A DNA stretch of 64,000 nucleotides. Source: Clostridia bacterium. GTDB taxonomy: Bacteria > Bacillota > Clostridia > Oscillospirales > Acutalibacteraceae. The translations under genes and the position numbers were made by a program. This document shows, piece by piece, positions 34,792 through 42,805 of this stretch (position 1 is the first letter of the stretch; every line of letters begins with the position of its first letter). The stretch is from positions 69,657 to 133,656 of the forward strand of contig CAAFVV010000038.1 in NCBI GenBank assembly GCA_900766585.1, written 5' to 3'. Below the pieces are notes generated by a model. That model saw only the letters and a list, made by a program, of their open reading frames with translations. It was not told where the DNA came from and ran no database searches.

Positions 34792-35809
34792 TAAATTCCG
34801 CCAGCACATACTGGTCAAACACCGGCACGGAGGAGGAGTAAAACCCGAGCCGGTCGGCATAGGCGTCCGCAAGGATACCGGGCAGCACCATATAGCCCAT
34901 CCGCATCGACGGTGCGAGCGTTTTCGAAAAGGTGTTGAGGTAGATGACGCAGCCGCTTTTGTCGAGGGAAAACAGCGTCTCGACCGGCTTGCCCGCCGGG
35001 GCAAATTCGGAGTCGAAATCGTCCTCGATCACGACGCCGCCGACCCGCTCCGCCCAGCCTAAATATTCGAGCCGCTTGGCGATCGGCGCGGTGATGCCGG
35101 TGGGAAAGCTGTGGTAGGGCGTGACGTGCAGCACGGTCGCCGCCGTCTGCGCCAGATTCTCGCTCGCGATGCCGCAGCTGTCCATGCCGAGCAGCTCGCA
35201 GCGCGCGCCGCACGCCTCATAGGCGGCGCGGATCTTGTCATAGGAGGGGGATTCAATCCCGTAGACCCGCTCCCGCCCCAAAAGCTGGACGATCATCATA
35301 TACAGGTATTCCGCGCCCGAGCCGATGACGATCCGCCCGGGATCCACCGCCATGCCGCGGTAGCGGCGGAGAAAATCGGCGATGGCGGTGCGCAGCACGG
35401 CGCAGCCGTTGTGCGGCGGCTTGACAAGCAGCGCCTCACCGTAGCGGGAGATGACCTGCCGCATGATTTTGCACAGCGTCGCAAAGGGGAAATCGGGGTC
35501 GGCTGCCGCCGCAGCCGGCGGAAACGCCGCGGGCGGCACGATCGGCTCCGGCGCGGCGGAGGGCATCTGCAGGTCACAGACAAAATACCCGCTGCGCTCG
35601 TGCGAGACGATATAGCCCTCGTCCGCAAGCAGGCGATAGGCGTTTTCGATGGTGATCACGCTGACACCGTTGTGCGCCGCGAAGGCGCGCTTGGACGGCA
35701 GACGGGTCTGCGCCTTCAGGCGTCCCGCGGTGATGTCCGCCTTGATTTGCCGATAGAGGTAGAGATAGAGCGGGCAGTCTTTTCGCCCGCTGAGTGTATA
35801 GGTCAGCAT
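34700..35809 (-). CDS. MocR/PdxR-type regulator, C-terminally truncated
   Basis: A 369-residue protein with a GntR winged helix (about 8-78, PSKRAFAAHNGVSVITIENAY) and a PLP aminotransferase-like domain. PLP residues are visible, such as IEDDFDSEF and the lysine in YLNTFSKTLAPSMR. Family members are about 450-480 residues; here the protein stops about 20 residues after FINGGYFERRLGRL, losing the small C-terminal domain. The stop lies inside the convergent phosphoesterase gene, with 92 bases of overlap and no terminator between them, so a deletion is the simplest explanation. It is divergent from an ECF S component gene; MocR proteins commonly control vitamin B6 genes. DNA binding may survive, effector response may not. 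Confidence 0.85.
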   Translation of the reverse strand: MLTYTLSGRKDCPLYLYLYRQIKADITAGRLKAQTRLPSKRAFAAHNGVSVITIENAYRLLADEGYIVSHERSGYFVCDLQMPSAAPEPIVPPAAFPPAAAAADPDFPFATLCKIMRQVISRYGEALLVKPPHNGCAVLRTAIADFLRRYRGMAVDPGRIVIGSGAEYLYMMIVQLLGRERVYGIESPSYDKIRAAYEACGARCELLGMDSCGIASENLAQTAATVLHVTPYHSFPTGITAPIAKRLEYLGWAERVGGVVIEDDFDSEFAPAGKPVETLFSLDKSGCVIYLNTFSKTLAPSMRMGYMVLPGILADAYADRLGFYSSSVPVFDQYVLAEFINGGYFERRLGRLRRRAARADPLSAPAAKA

Positions 35810-35840
35810 CTGGTCTTAAAAAATATTTCCTTTCTGATGA

Positions 35841-35868
35841 TTTTCATATGTCCAGTTTTCAGTATAAT
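35841..35868 (+). promoter_or_regulatory. Promoter of ECF S component gene in MocR intergenic region
   Basis: TATAAT at 35863-35868 inside the short palindrome GTATAATAC. The -35 is weak (TTTTCA, 16-base spacer), which would suit activation by the divergent MocR protein. Confidence 0.5.
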
Positions 35869-35927
35869 ACAGAGTATGGCCGCTGTCAAGAAAAAGACGG
35901 CGGATATTCTGCGGGAGGCGAACAGAT

Positions 35928-36452
35928 ATGGACAACAAAAAGCTCATCCGACTGGTTTTGGCGGCGCTGTTTGCGGCGCTGGTCTTTGTGGGGACGTTCT
36001 ATCTCCACGTCACTCTGCCCTACGGCTATTTCAATTTCGGCGATGCGTTTTTGCTGCTGGCGGCGTGGATCGTCGGCGGATGGTACGGCGCGGCGGCGGG
36101 CGGCATCGGCGCGGCGGTCGCTGATCTGGCGCTGGGCTATACAATGTATGCGCCGGTCACGCTGGTGATCAAGGCGCTGATGGCGCTTCTCGCGGCGGTG
36201 ATCGCCCATACGGCGGCGCGGCGCGGCAAGGCGCTCGGGATCGCCGGGCTGTGGCTCGGCGCGGCGGCGGCTGAGCTGCTGATGGTCGGCGGCTACTATG
36301 TGTTTGAGGGATGCCTCTACGGCTTCGGCGCGGCGCTCGCGTCCGTCCCCGGCAACCTGCTGCAGGGTGCGGCGGCGGTCGTCACGGCGGGCATCGTGAT
36401 GTCGATTCTGCAGTCGACCGACGCGGTGAAGCGGCTCGGCTTGTCCCGCTGA
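35928..36452 (+). CDS. ECF transporter S component (possibly pyridoxine, PdxU-like)
   Basis: A 174-residue membrane protein with about six helices and S-component features: short positive N-terminus, NFGDAFLLLAAWIVGGWYG, a lysine followed by ALMALLAAVIAH, and VPGNLLQG near the end. It would bind a vitamin or similar compound and work with a shared EcfAA'T module encoded elsewhere. It has GGGAGG before ATG. Divergent placement from a MocR regulator suggests vitamin B6 uptake; that is inference from context. A bidirectional terminator follows. Confidence 0.82.
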   Translation: MDNKKLIRLVLAALFAALVFVGTFYLHVTLPYGYFNFGDAFLLLAAWIVGGWYGAAAGGIGAAVADLALGYTMYAPVTLVIKALMALLAAVIAHTAARRGKALGIAGLWLGAAAAELLMVGGYYVFEGCLYGFGAALASVPGNLLQGAAAVVTAGIVMSILQSTDAVKRLGLSR

Positions 36453-36474
36453 ACCGAAAAACGGTGGAAAACGC

Positions 36475-36516
36475 GAAAAAAAGACCTGTCCGGTCAGTCC
36501 GGACAGGTCTTTTTTG
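36475..36516. terminator. Bidirectional terminator between S component and phoR
   Basis: A 12-bp stem AGACCTGTCCGG/CCGGACAGGTCT flanked by an A run and a T run, between convergent genes. Confidence 0.9.
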
Positions 36517-36518
36517 GT

Positions 36519-38186
36519 TCAGGCGGATAAATCGGCGGGCGGAAAGCTCACGGTGACGGTCGTGCCCTCGTTCGGGCGGCTTTCCAGCCGCAGGACGGCG
36601 TGGTGGAATTCCGCCGCGTGCTTGACGATGGACAGCCCCAGCCCCGTGCCGCCGATCTGGCGGGAGTGGCTCTTGTCCACGCGGTAGAAGCGCTCGAACA
36701 CCCGCTGCTGATGGGCGGGCGGGATGCCGATGCCGGTGTCCCGCACGGAAAGCACCGGCGCGCCGCCGGTTTCGGAGACGGTGACAAAGACCTGCCCGCC
36801 CGGGCGGTTATACTTGATGGCGTTGTCGCAGAGGTTGTAGATCAGCTCATAGAGCAGCGGCTCTGCGCCGCGCACGGGGGCGGCGGAGCCTGAGACGCTG
36901 ACCGTGACCTGCTGCTTTTCCGCCGCCGCCCGCAGATCGGCGGCGGCTCTTTCGGCAAGCGCAGTGAGGTCGACGGCGGTGAGCTCATAGAGCGAGCCGC
37001 CTTCATCCAGCTCGGACAGGCGGAGAATATCGCTGACCAGCCGGATCATGCGCTGCGCCTCGCCGTAGATGCGGGCGGCAAAATCGGGGACGTCCTCCGG
37101 CTTTGCCAGCCCCGTCGTGATCAGCTCGGCAAAGCCGGAGATCGAGGTCAGCGGCGTTTTCAGCTCGTGGGACACGTTGGCGGTGAATTCCCGCCGCAGC
37201 TGCTCGCGCTCGGTCTTTTCCGTCTCATCGAGGATGAGCAGCACAGCGCCCGCCACCTGTCCGTCCTGCCGCACGGGGTTGGCGATCAGCCGGAACGTGC
37301 GCCCGTGCAGGGGCAGCAGCGGAGAGGCGTGGCGGCCGTCGAGCGCCTCTGTGACCGCCTCGCGGAAGGCGGCGGAGCGGTTTAGGGTCAGCACGCTGCT
37401 CGTATCGGGCGCGGTCACCTCGAGATAGGCGAGCGCGGCGGGGTTATAGGAGAGCAGATGGGTCGAGCGGTCGATGATGAGGATGCCCTCGCTCATGTTT
37501 TCGGTGATGACGGCAAACTCCTCCTGCTTTTGCCGTGCCTCGCAAAGCTGCGCCTCGATGGTGCGGTTCTGCTGTGCTAGGCGGGAGAGCAGCGGCGTCA
37601 GCTCCTCATAGCAGTCTCCCTGCTCGGGATGGGCGGGATCCAGCGCGTTGATCGGCTCGGTGATCCGCCGGGCAAGGCGATAGCTCAGCAGGGCGGAAAA
37701 CAGCGCCGCAAGCAGCGCGACGGCAAGAATATGCGGTACAACGCCGAGCAGCAGCGTCAGCACGGAGGATTGTTCCGAGGAGAGCCGCAACACGGTGCCG
37801 TCCTCGAGCCGCAGCGCATAGTAGAGCGTTTTTTTCATCAATGTGGAGGACAGACGGGTGCTTTCGCCGGCGCCGGTCGAAAGCGCCTTCCGGATCTCCT
37901 CCCGGTCGGCGTGGTTTTCCATCGTCTGCTCGTCGGAGACGCTGTCAAACAGCACGCGCCCGTCGGCGTCGATCAGCGTGATCCGCCGGGCGCTGTCGTT
38001 CAGCTTTTTGAGATAGGGGATACCCTCCGCTTCGACACCGGCGGCGAGATAGCGGGCGCCGCTTTGCAGATCCCGCATCTGCCGATTGCCGAAATAGGTG
38101 TACAGCACGCCGAAGATCAGCGCGAGCGCGCACAGCAGCGTCAGCAGGGAGCACAGCAGGGCGGAACGAAAGATACGCTTGCTCAT
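36519..38186 (-). CDS. phoR: Phosphate-regulon sensor histidine kinase PhoR
   Basis: A 555-residue membrane kinase: first helix (about 7-30), extracytoplasmic sensor loop, second helix (about 150-170), HAMP-like linker, a PAS domain (about 225-325), the phosphoacceptor box FTANVSHELKTPLTSISGF with His near 348, and an ATPase domain with NLCDNAIKYN (N box), DTGIGIPP (G1) and GGTGLGLSI (G2). ATG overlaps the phoB stop by four bases. It is the last gene of the phosphate operon and ends at a bidirectional terminator shared with the S component gene. Confidence 0.92.
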   Translation of the reverse strand: MSKRIFRSALLCSLLTLLCALALIFGVLYTYFGNRQMRDLQSGARYLAAGVEAEGIPYLKKLNDSARRITLIDADGRVLFDSVSDEQTMENHADREEIRKALSTGAGESTRLSSTLMKKTLYYALRLEDGTVLRLSSEQSSVLTLLLGVVPHILAVALLAALFSALLSYRLARRITEPINALDPAHPEQGDCYEELTPLLSRLAQQNRTIEAQLCEARQKQEEFAVITENMSEGILIIDRSTHLLSYNPAALAYLEVTAPDTSSVLTLNRSAAFREAVTEALDGRHASPLLPLHGRTFRLIANPVRQDGQVAGAVLLILDETEKTEREQLRREFTANVSHELKTPLTSISGFAELITTGLAKPEDVPDFAARIYGEAQRMIRLVSDILRLSELDEGGSLYELTAVDLTALAERAAADLRAAAEKQQVTVSVSGSAAPVRGAEPLLYELIYNLCDNAIKYNRPGGQVFVTVSETGGAPVLSVRDTGIGIPPAHQQRVFERFYRVDKSHSRQIGGTGLGLSIVKHAAEFHHAVLRLESRPNEGTTVTVSFPPADLSA

Positions 38187-38857
38187 GTCAGCCCTCCGAT
38201 CTTATAGCCCATGCCCTTGACGGTCTCGATATACGCGCCCGCGCTGCCGAGCTTTTGCCGCAGGGTGCGCACATGCACGTCCACCGTGCGGCTCTCGCCG
38301 TCATAGTCATATCCCCAGATCCGCCGCAGGATCTCCTCGCGGTCGGCGACCGCCCCCTGCTTCTGCAGCAGCAGGCAGAGAAGCTTGAACTCCTTGAGCG
38401 TCAGCGCCACCGGCTCGTTGTTCACCGTGACCTCGTGGCGGGCGGGACAGACATACAGGCAGCCGTGGCGGAAGGCGGGCGGGTCGTCGTCCGGCGTGGT
38501 GCGGCGCAGAAGCGCCCGCACGCGGGAGAGCAGCTCCATCATGCCGAACGGCTTGGTGATGTAGTCGTCCGCGCCGGTGTCCAGCCCCAGCACCTTGTCG
38601 TATTCGGTGCCCTTGGCGGTAAGTAAAATGACGGGCAGGCGCGCCGTCTCCGGCTGCCTGCGCAGCCGCGCGAGGACGCTTAGCCCGTCCTCCTCGGGCA
38701 GCATGATGTCCAGAAGCAGAAGCTGCGGCAGCTCCTCCTCCATAGCTGCCCAAAACGCGGACGGCAGGGCAAAGCCCTTGGCGGGCAGGCCGCTGTGTTC
38801 AAGGGTGTAGGCGATCAGCGTGCGGATGCTCTCATCGTCCTCGAGAAGATAGATCAC
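38183..38857 (-). CDS. phoB: Phosphate-regulon response regulator PhoB/PhoP
   Basis: A 224-residue OmpR-family regulator. The receiver domain begins VIYLLEDDESIRTL and has the phosphoacceptor in LLLDIMLPEEDG and the conserved Lys in LLTAKG; the winged helix is at about residues 130-222. GTG at 38857 is chosen because AAAGGAG lies 9 bases upstream and the receiver starts at once; an upstream ATG would add an unrelated leader. It has its own promoter at 38907-38935 in addition to read-through from pst. It should bind the Pho box upstream of pstS. Confidence 0.92.
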   Translation of the reverse strand: MIYLLEDDESIRTLIAYTLEHSGLPAKGFALPSAFWAAMEEELPQLLLLDIMLPEEDGLSVLARLRRQPETARLPVILLTAKGTEYDKVLGLDTGADDYITKPFGMMELLSRVRALLRRTTPDDDPPAFRHGCLYVCPARHEVTVNNEPVALTLKEFKLLCLLLQKQGAVADREEILRRIWGYDYDGESRTVDVHVRTLRQKLGSAGAYIETVKGMGYKIGGLT

Positions 38858-38906
38858 CGAAAACCGCTCCTTTCCGCGGGGCGTTTCCGCCCCGGTTACG
38901 GCTTCA

Positions 38907-38935
38907 AGTATAGCACAGCTTTGCCGCGTGTGCAA
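38907..38935 (-). promoter_or_regulatory. Internal promoter of phoB-phoR
   Basis: Minus strand TTGCAC, 17 bases, TATACT, between the HD gene and phoB. It would give basal regulator levels independent of pst induction. Confidence 0.75.
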
Positions 38936-38939
38936 GCAC

Positions 38940-39599
38940 TCAGAGGATGGCTTGTCCGTTGATGGTCAGCCGCAGCGTCATGCCGAGCGTTTCCGCCGCC
39001 TTGCGGCAAAGCTGCATCCGCTTCATGAAGATGTCGAAAAAGTCGAGGATGGAGCCGGCATGGGTGTCGATAATAAGCGAAAGCTCGATCTGCGTTTTAT
39101 CCTCCGAGATGCGCAGACGCGATTCCCGCACGGAGTAGTTGACGCGGTCGTGGATGTCAAAGGAGGCGGGATCGGGGTTGCGCACGCGGTCGCGCCGCAC
39201 ATCGGATTTGTCGGCGAGGATCAGCGCCGCCGCCATGGGGCTGACCGGCACGCCGGTGCCCTCGTCATGGTTGCCGATGGCGGTGGCGACGGCGGCGATC
39301 TCGGCGGGCGGCATCCCGAGCTTGTCGAGGATGCGAAACGCCATCAAAGCGCCGCTTTGCGAGTGGTCGGTGCGGTTGACGAGGTTGCCGATATCGTGCA
39401 GATAGGCGGCAATGGCGGCCAGCTCACATTCCCGTTCGGGGAAGCCCAGCGTCTGCAGGATCTTGCGGGCGGTCTCGGCGACGCGGGTGACGTGGATGAA
39501 GCTGTGCTCGGTATAGCCGAGCGCGCGCAGCGATTTGTCCGCCTGGTCGATATAGGTGTTGACCGCTTCGTTTTTGCGAAGCGAAGCGTAGGTGACCAT
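38940..39599 (-). CDS. HD-domain phosphohydrolase-like protein within the Pho operon
   Basis: A 219-residue protein with an HD domain in its first half: His residues in SFIHVTRVAE, then AAYLHDIGN with the HD pair, and IGNHDEG. The C-terminal about 90 residues (from ADKSDVRRDRVRNPDP) are mixed alpha/beta and unrecognised. HD proteins hydrolyse phosphate esters, often nucleotides. ATG at 39599 has GAGGAGG 7 bases upstream; ATG at 39605 overlaps the phoU stop but sits on the ribosome site. It lies between phoU and phoB, which suggests a role in phosphate or nucleotide signalling; the substrate is unknown. Confidence 0.8.
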   Translation of the reverse strand: MVTYASLRKNEAVNTYIDQADKSLRALGYTEHSFIHVTRVAETARKILQTLGFPERECELAAIAAYLHDIGNLVNRTDHSQSGALMAFRILDKLGMPPAEIAAVATAIGNHDEGTGVPVSPMAAALILADKSDVRRDRVRNPDPASFDIHDRVNYSVRESRLRISEDKTQIELSLIIDTHAGSILDFFDIFMKRMQLCRKAAETLGMTLRLTINGQAIL

Positions 39600-39601
39600 A
39601 G

Positions 39602-40246
39602 TCATTCCTCCTCGTGGCGGCCGGTGACCGAGAAGATCACCCAACCCGCAACATTGACGGCGTGGTCGCCGATGCGCTCAAAGTATTTGGCGGTCATCAG
39701 CAGATCGAGGCACCATTCGGCGTCCTCTGACTCGCCGCGGATCAGGGCGGTCAGCTCCTGCTTTACGCGGCAAAACAGCGCGTCAACCGTGTCGTCGCTG
39801 CGGATAACGGCGCGGGCGGCATCAGCGTTCCGCTTGACAAACGCCTCGACGCTGTCCGTGACCATGCCGATAACGGCGCGCGCCATGTCGCCGAGCAGCA
39901 GCGTCTCGGGCAGCGGATGGCGCAGCACATAGGGGATCAGCTCGGCGATGTCCGCCGCCTGGTCGCCGATGCGCTCTAAGTCGTAGATCATTTTGAGGGC
40001 GGAGGAGATCTCGCGCAAGTCGCGCGCCACGGGCTGCTGGCGGAGCAGCAGCCGCAGGCACTGGGATTCCACATCCCGCTCCATCTGCTTTAGGCGGCTG
40101 TCGGCGTCAAAGACGGCGGGAAGCCGCTTGTCGTCGCCGTCGATCAGCGCCTTGGCGACCGAGGCAATGGCGTCCTCGCAGAGGGCGCCCATGGTGATCA
40201 GTCCGATGTGCAGCTCTTCAAGCTGCCGGTCGAATTGTGTGCGCAT
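39602..40246 (-). CDS. phoU: Phosphate transport regulator PhoU
   Basis: A 214-residue all-helical protein with the two PhoU three-helix repeats, including DLERIGDQAADIAE and YFERIGDHAVNVAGW, the acidic metal-cluster motifs. PhoU transmits phosphate sufficiency from PstSCAB to PhoR. Its ATG shares a base with the TAA stop of pstB, indicating tight coupling. Length is typical. Confidence 0.95.
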   Translation of the reverse strand: MRTQFDRQLEELHIGLITMGALCEDAIASVAKALIDGDDKRLPAVFDADSRLKQMERDVESQCLRLLLRQQPVARDLREISSALKMIYDLERIGDQAADIAELIPYVLRHPLPETLLLGDMARAVIGMVTDSVEAFVKRNADAARAVIRSDDTVDALFCRVKQELTALIRGESEDAEWCLDLLMTAKYFERIGDHAVNVAGWVIFSVTGRHEEE

Positions 40247-41007
40247 TATCCGAACCTCCCCGTGATGTATTCCTCTGTGCGCCGGTCAGACGGCGTGGAG
40301 AACATGGTGGCGGTGTCGTTGTATTCAATGACCTCGCCGAGCAGGAAAAATGCCGTGCGGTCGGCAATGCGGACCGCCTGCTGCATGTTGTGGGTGACGA
40401 TGACGATGGTCAGCTTGTCGCGGAGCGTCATCGCCAGCTCCTCGATCTTTGAGGTGGAGATGGGGTCGAGCGCGCTGGTCGGCTCGTCCATCAGCAGCAC
40501 CTCCGGCTCAACGGCAAGCGCGCGGGCGATGCAGAGCCGCTGCTGCTGCCCGCCCGAAAGCCCGAGCGCGCTTTTTTTCAGCCGGTCCTTGACCTCGTCC
40601 CAGATGGCTGCCTGACGCAGTGACCGCTCTACGACCTCGTCGAGCTTCACACGGGAGCGGACGCCGTGGGTGCGGGGACCGAAGGCGATGTTGTCGTAAA
40701 TGCTCATCGGAAAGGGATTCGGCTTCTGGAACACCATGCCGACCCGCTTGCGCAGCAGGCTCGGGTCCATATCGCCGTAGATGTCCTCGCCGTCGAGCAG
40801 GACCTTGCCCTCGATGCGGCAGCCCTCGACAAGATCGTTCATGCGGTTTAACGATTTGAGCAGCGTGGATTTGCCGCAGCCAGACGGGCCGATAAACGCG
40901 GTGATGCGGTTTTCGGGGATGGCGAGATCCACGTGCTTGAGCGCCTGAAACGCGCCGTAGAACAGATTGAGCTGTTCCACTGTCATTTTTACGGTATCTT
41001 TATCCAT
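40246..41007 (-). CDS. pstB: Phosphate ABC transporter ATP-binding protein PstB
   Basis: A 253-residue ATPase with intact motifs: Walker A GPSGCGKST, Q-loop VFQKPNPFPMS, signature LSGGQQQRLCIARAL, Walker B VLLMDEPTSALDP and H-loop VTHNM. ATG at 41007 has GGGAGG 5 bases upstream and overlaps pstA by eight bases; a longer upstream reading lies within pstA and is rejected. It drives phosphate import through PstC/PstA. Confidence 0.96.
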   Translation of the reverse strand: MDKDTVKMTVEQLNLFYGAFQALKHVDLAIPENRITAFIGPSGCGKSTLLKSLNRMNDLVEGCRIEGKVLLDGEDIYGDMDPSLLRKRVGMVFQKPNPFPMSIYDNIAFGPRTHGVRSRVKLDEVVERSLRQAAIWDEVKDRLKKSALGLSGGQQQRLCIARALAVEPEVLLMDEPTSALDPISTSKIEELAMTLRDKLTIVIVTHNMQQAVRIADRTAFFLLGEVIEYNDTATMFSTPSDRRTEEYITGRFG

Positions 41008-41872
41008 GGTTCCTCCCGATTCGGCCGGCGACGGCGCCGCTGGCGGCGTTGAGCAGTGCCACCAAAACGAGCAGTATGACGGCGGTGGCATACGCTTCAT
41101 TGGTGTAGAAGCCCTCGCCGAGCAGAGCGTACATATGCACGGAGAGGGTGCGGCCCGAACCCATGACCGATTCGGGCACGCCGGTGACGGTACCGGCGGT
41201 GAAGATCAGAGCGGCGGTCTCGCCGACGATGCGCCCGATGCCGAGGATGACGCCGGAGAGGATCCCCGGCGCGGCGCTCGGCAGCACCACGCGGAATACC
41301 GTCCGCAGCCGTCCCGCGCCGAGACCGAAGCAGCCCTCGCGGTAGGCGTCCGGGACGGCGCGCAGCGCCTCCTCGGTCGTGCGCATGATGAGCGGCAGGA
41401 TCATAATGGCAAGTGTCAGCGCGCCGCCGAGCAGCGAATAGCCCCAGCGCAGCGTGACGTTGAACAGCAAATAGCCGAACAGGCCGTAGACGATGGAGGG
41501 AATGCCCGACAGCGTCTCGGCGGTCAGTCGGATCCAGTCGACAAGGCGGCTGCCGCGCTTGGCGTATTCCGCGAGGTAAATGGCGGAGCCGATGCCGACC
41601 GGCAGGGCGAACAGCAGCGTCAGCAGGGTCATGGTGACGGTGTTGATCAGCGCGGGTGTCAGCGATACGTTATCGGAGGTGTATTCCCACGCGAAAAGCG
41701 ACGGCTTCAGATGCGGGATGCCGCGGATGAGGATGTAGGCGATCAGAAACAGCAGTACGAGCAGGGTGACGAGAGCAGCCATCCCGACGGCAAGCCGCAA
41801 AAGCAGCGAGCCGGGATGGCGGGCGGCATAGCGCAGCCAGGGCGGCAGCGGCTTCCTTTTGCGGTCAGCCAT
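41000..41872 (-). CDS. pstA: Phosphate ABC transporter permease PstA
   Basis: A 290-residue permease with about six helices and the sequence LSGIPSIVYGLFGYLLF, typical of PstA/PstC, plus the ATPase-docking loop AVPDAYREGCFGLGAGRLRT. ATG at 41872 is taken because AAGGCGGGG lies about 8 bases upstream; a GTG three codons earlier is possible. It overlaps pstC by eight bases and pstB by eight. Confidence 0.94.
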   Translation of the reverse strand: MADRKRKPLPPWLRYAARHPGSLLLRLAVGMAALVTLLVLLFLIAYILIRGIPHLKPSLFAWEYTSDNVSLTPALINTVTMTLLTLLFALPVGIGSAIYLAEYAKRGSRLVDWIRLTAETLSGIPSIVYGLFGYLLFNVTLRWGYSLLGGALTLAIMILPLIMRTTEEALRAVPDAYREGCFGLGAGRLRTVFRVVLPSAAPGILSGVILGIGRIVGETAALIFTAGTVTGVPESVMGSGRTLSVHMYALLGEGFYTNEAYATAVILLVLVALLNAASGAVAGRIGRNHG

Positions 41873-42719
41873 GGCGCTCACCCCGCCTTCTCAGCAGCGA
41901 AAAGCTCAGGTTGATGATCAGAATGAACACAAACAGCACAACGCCGGTGGCGATGAGCGCCTCGCGGTGGAGGTCCTGGGCATAGCCCATCTCCAGCACG
42001 ATGTTGGCGGTCATGGTGCGCACGCCCGACAGCAGGCTTTTGGGCAGGATCGCCTGGTTGCCCGCCACCATATACACCGCCATGGCTTCGCCAATGGCGC
42101 GGCCGATGCCGAGCACGATACCGGTCAGCGTGCCGGAGTGGGCGGCGGGCAGCACCACGCGGAACACGCTGCCCTCATGGGTGGCACCGAGCGCCAGCGC
42201 GCCCTCGTAGTACGGCTCGGGCACGGCGCGCAGCGCCGCCTCGGTCGTGCTGATGATGGTCGGCAGGATCATAAGTCCGAGCAGGAGGGAGGCGGTGAGG
42301 ATGCCCTTGCCGCTGGTGTCAAACCACTGCTGCACGAGCGGCACCAGCACGGTCAGTCCGAAAAAGCCGTAGATGATGGAGGGAATGCCCGCCAGCAGAT
42401 CGACGGCGGGCTTTAACAGGCGGTGCAGCCCCTTGGGGCAGAAGCGCGCGAGGAATACCGCGCACAGCACGCCGATGGGCACGCCGACGATGATGGCGCC
42501 CGCCGTGACATAGAGACTGCCGACGATCATCGGGAAAATGCCGTAGAGATTCTGCCCCGGCGCCCATTCCATACCCAGCAGAAATTCCCGCACACCGATC
42601 TTGGCGATGGCGGGGAGTCCTCCGGAGAACAGAAACAGGCAGATCAGCAGCACGGCGGCGATGGACAGGCAGGCTGTCAGTAAAAAGACGACCCGCATGG
42701 CGGATTCACGGAATTTCAT
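41865..42719 (-). CDS. pstC: Phosphate ABC transporter permease PstC
   Basis: A 284-residue permease with about six helices. LAGIPSIIYGFFGLTVLVPL and the docking loop AVPEPYYEGALALGATHEGS mark PstC. ATG at 42719 has AAAGGAGG upstream. A 14-bp perfect hairpin lies between pstS and this gene and probably lowers expression of pstC and later genes relative to pstS. Confidence 0.94.
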   Translation of the reverse strand: MKFRESAMRVVFLLTACLSIAAVLLICLFLFSGGLPAIAKIGVREFLLGMEWAPGQNLYGIFPMIVGSLYVTAGAIIVGVPIGVLCAVFLARFCPKGLHRLLKPAVDLLAGIPSIIYGFFGLTVLVPLVQQWFDTSGKGILTASLLLGLMILPTIISTTEAALRAVPEPYYEGALALGATHEGSVFRVVLPAAHSGTLTGIVLGIGRAIGEAMAVYMVAGNQAILPKSLLSGVRTMTANIVLEMGYAQDLHREALIATGVVLFVFILIINLSFSLLRRRGERHG

Positions 42720-42749
42720 TCGGCTGCCGCCTCCTTTCTTTTGACAGAC

Positions 42750-42782
42750 CTTTTGCCCTGTTTCACAGAAACAGGGCAAAAG
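42750..42782 (-). terminator. pstS-pstC intercistronic hairpin
   Basis: A perfect 14-bp stem (CTTTTGCCCTGTTT) with a 5-base loop. A/T at the stem base could allow partial termination; it probably sets a higher pstS level than pstCAB. Confidence 0.7.
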
Positions 42783-42805
42783 GGAAAGATGGGGGAATGA
42801 AGAAA

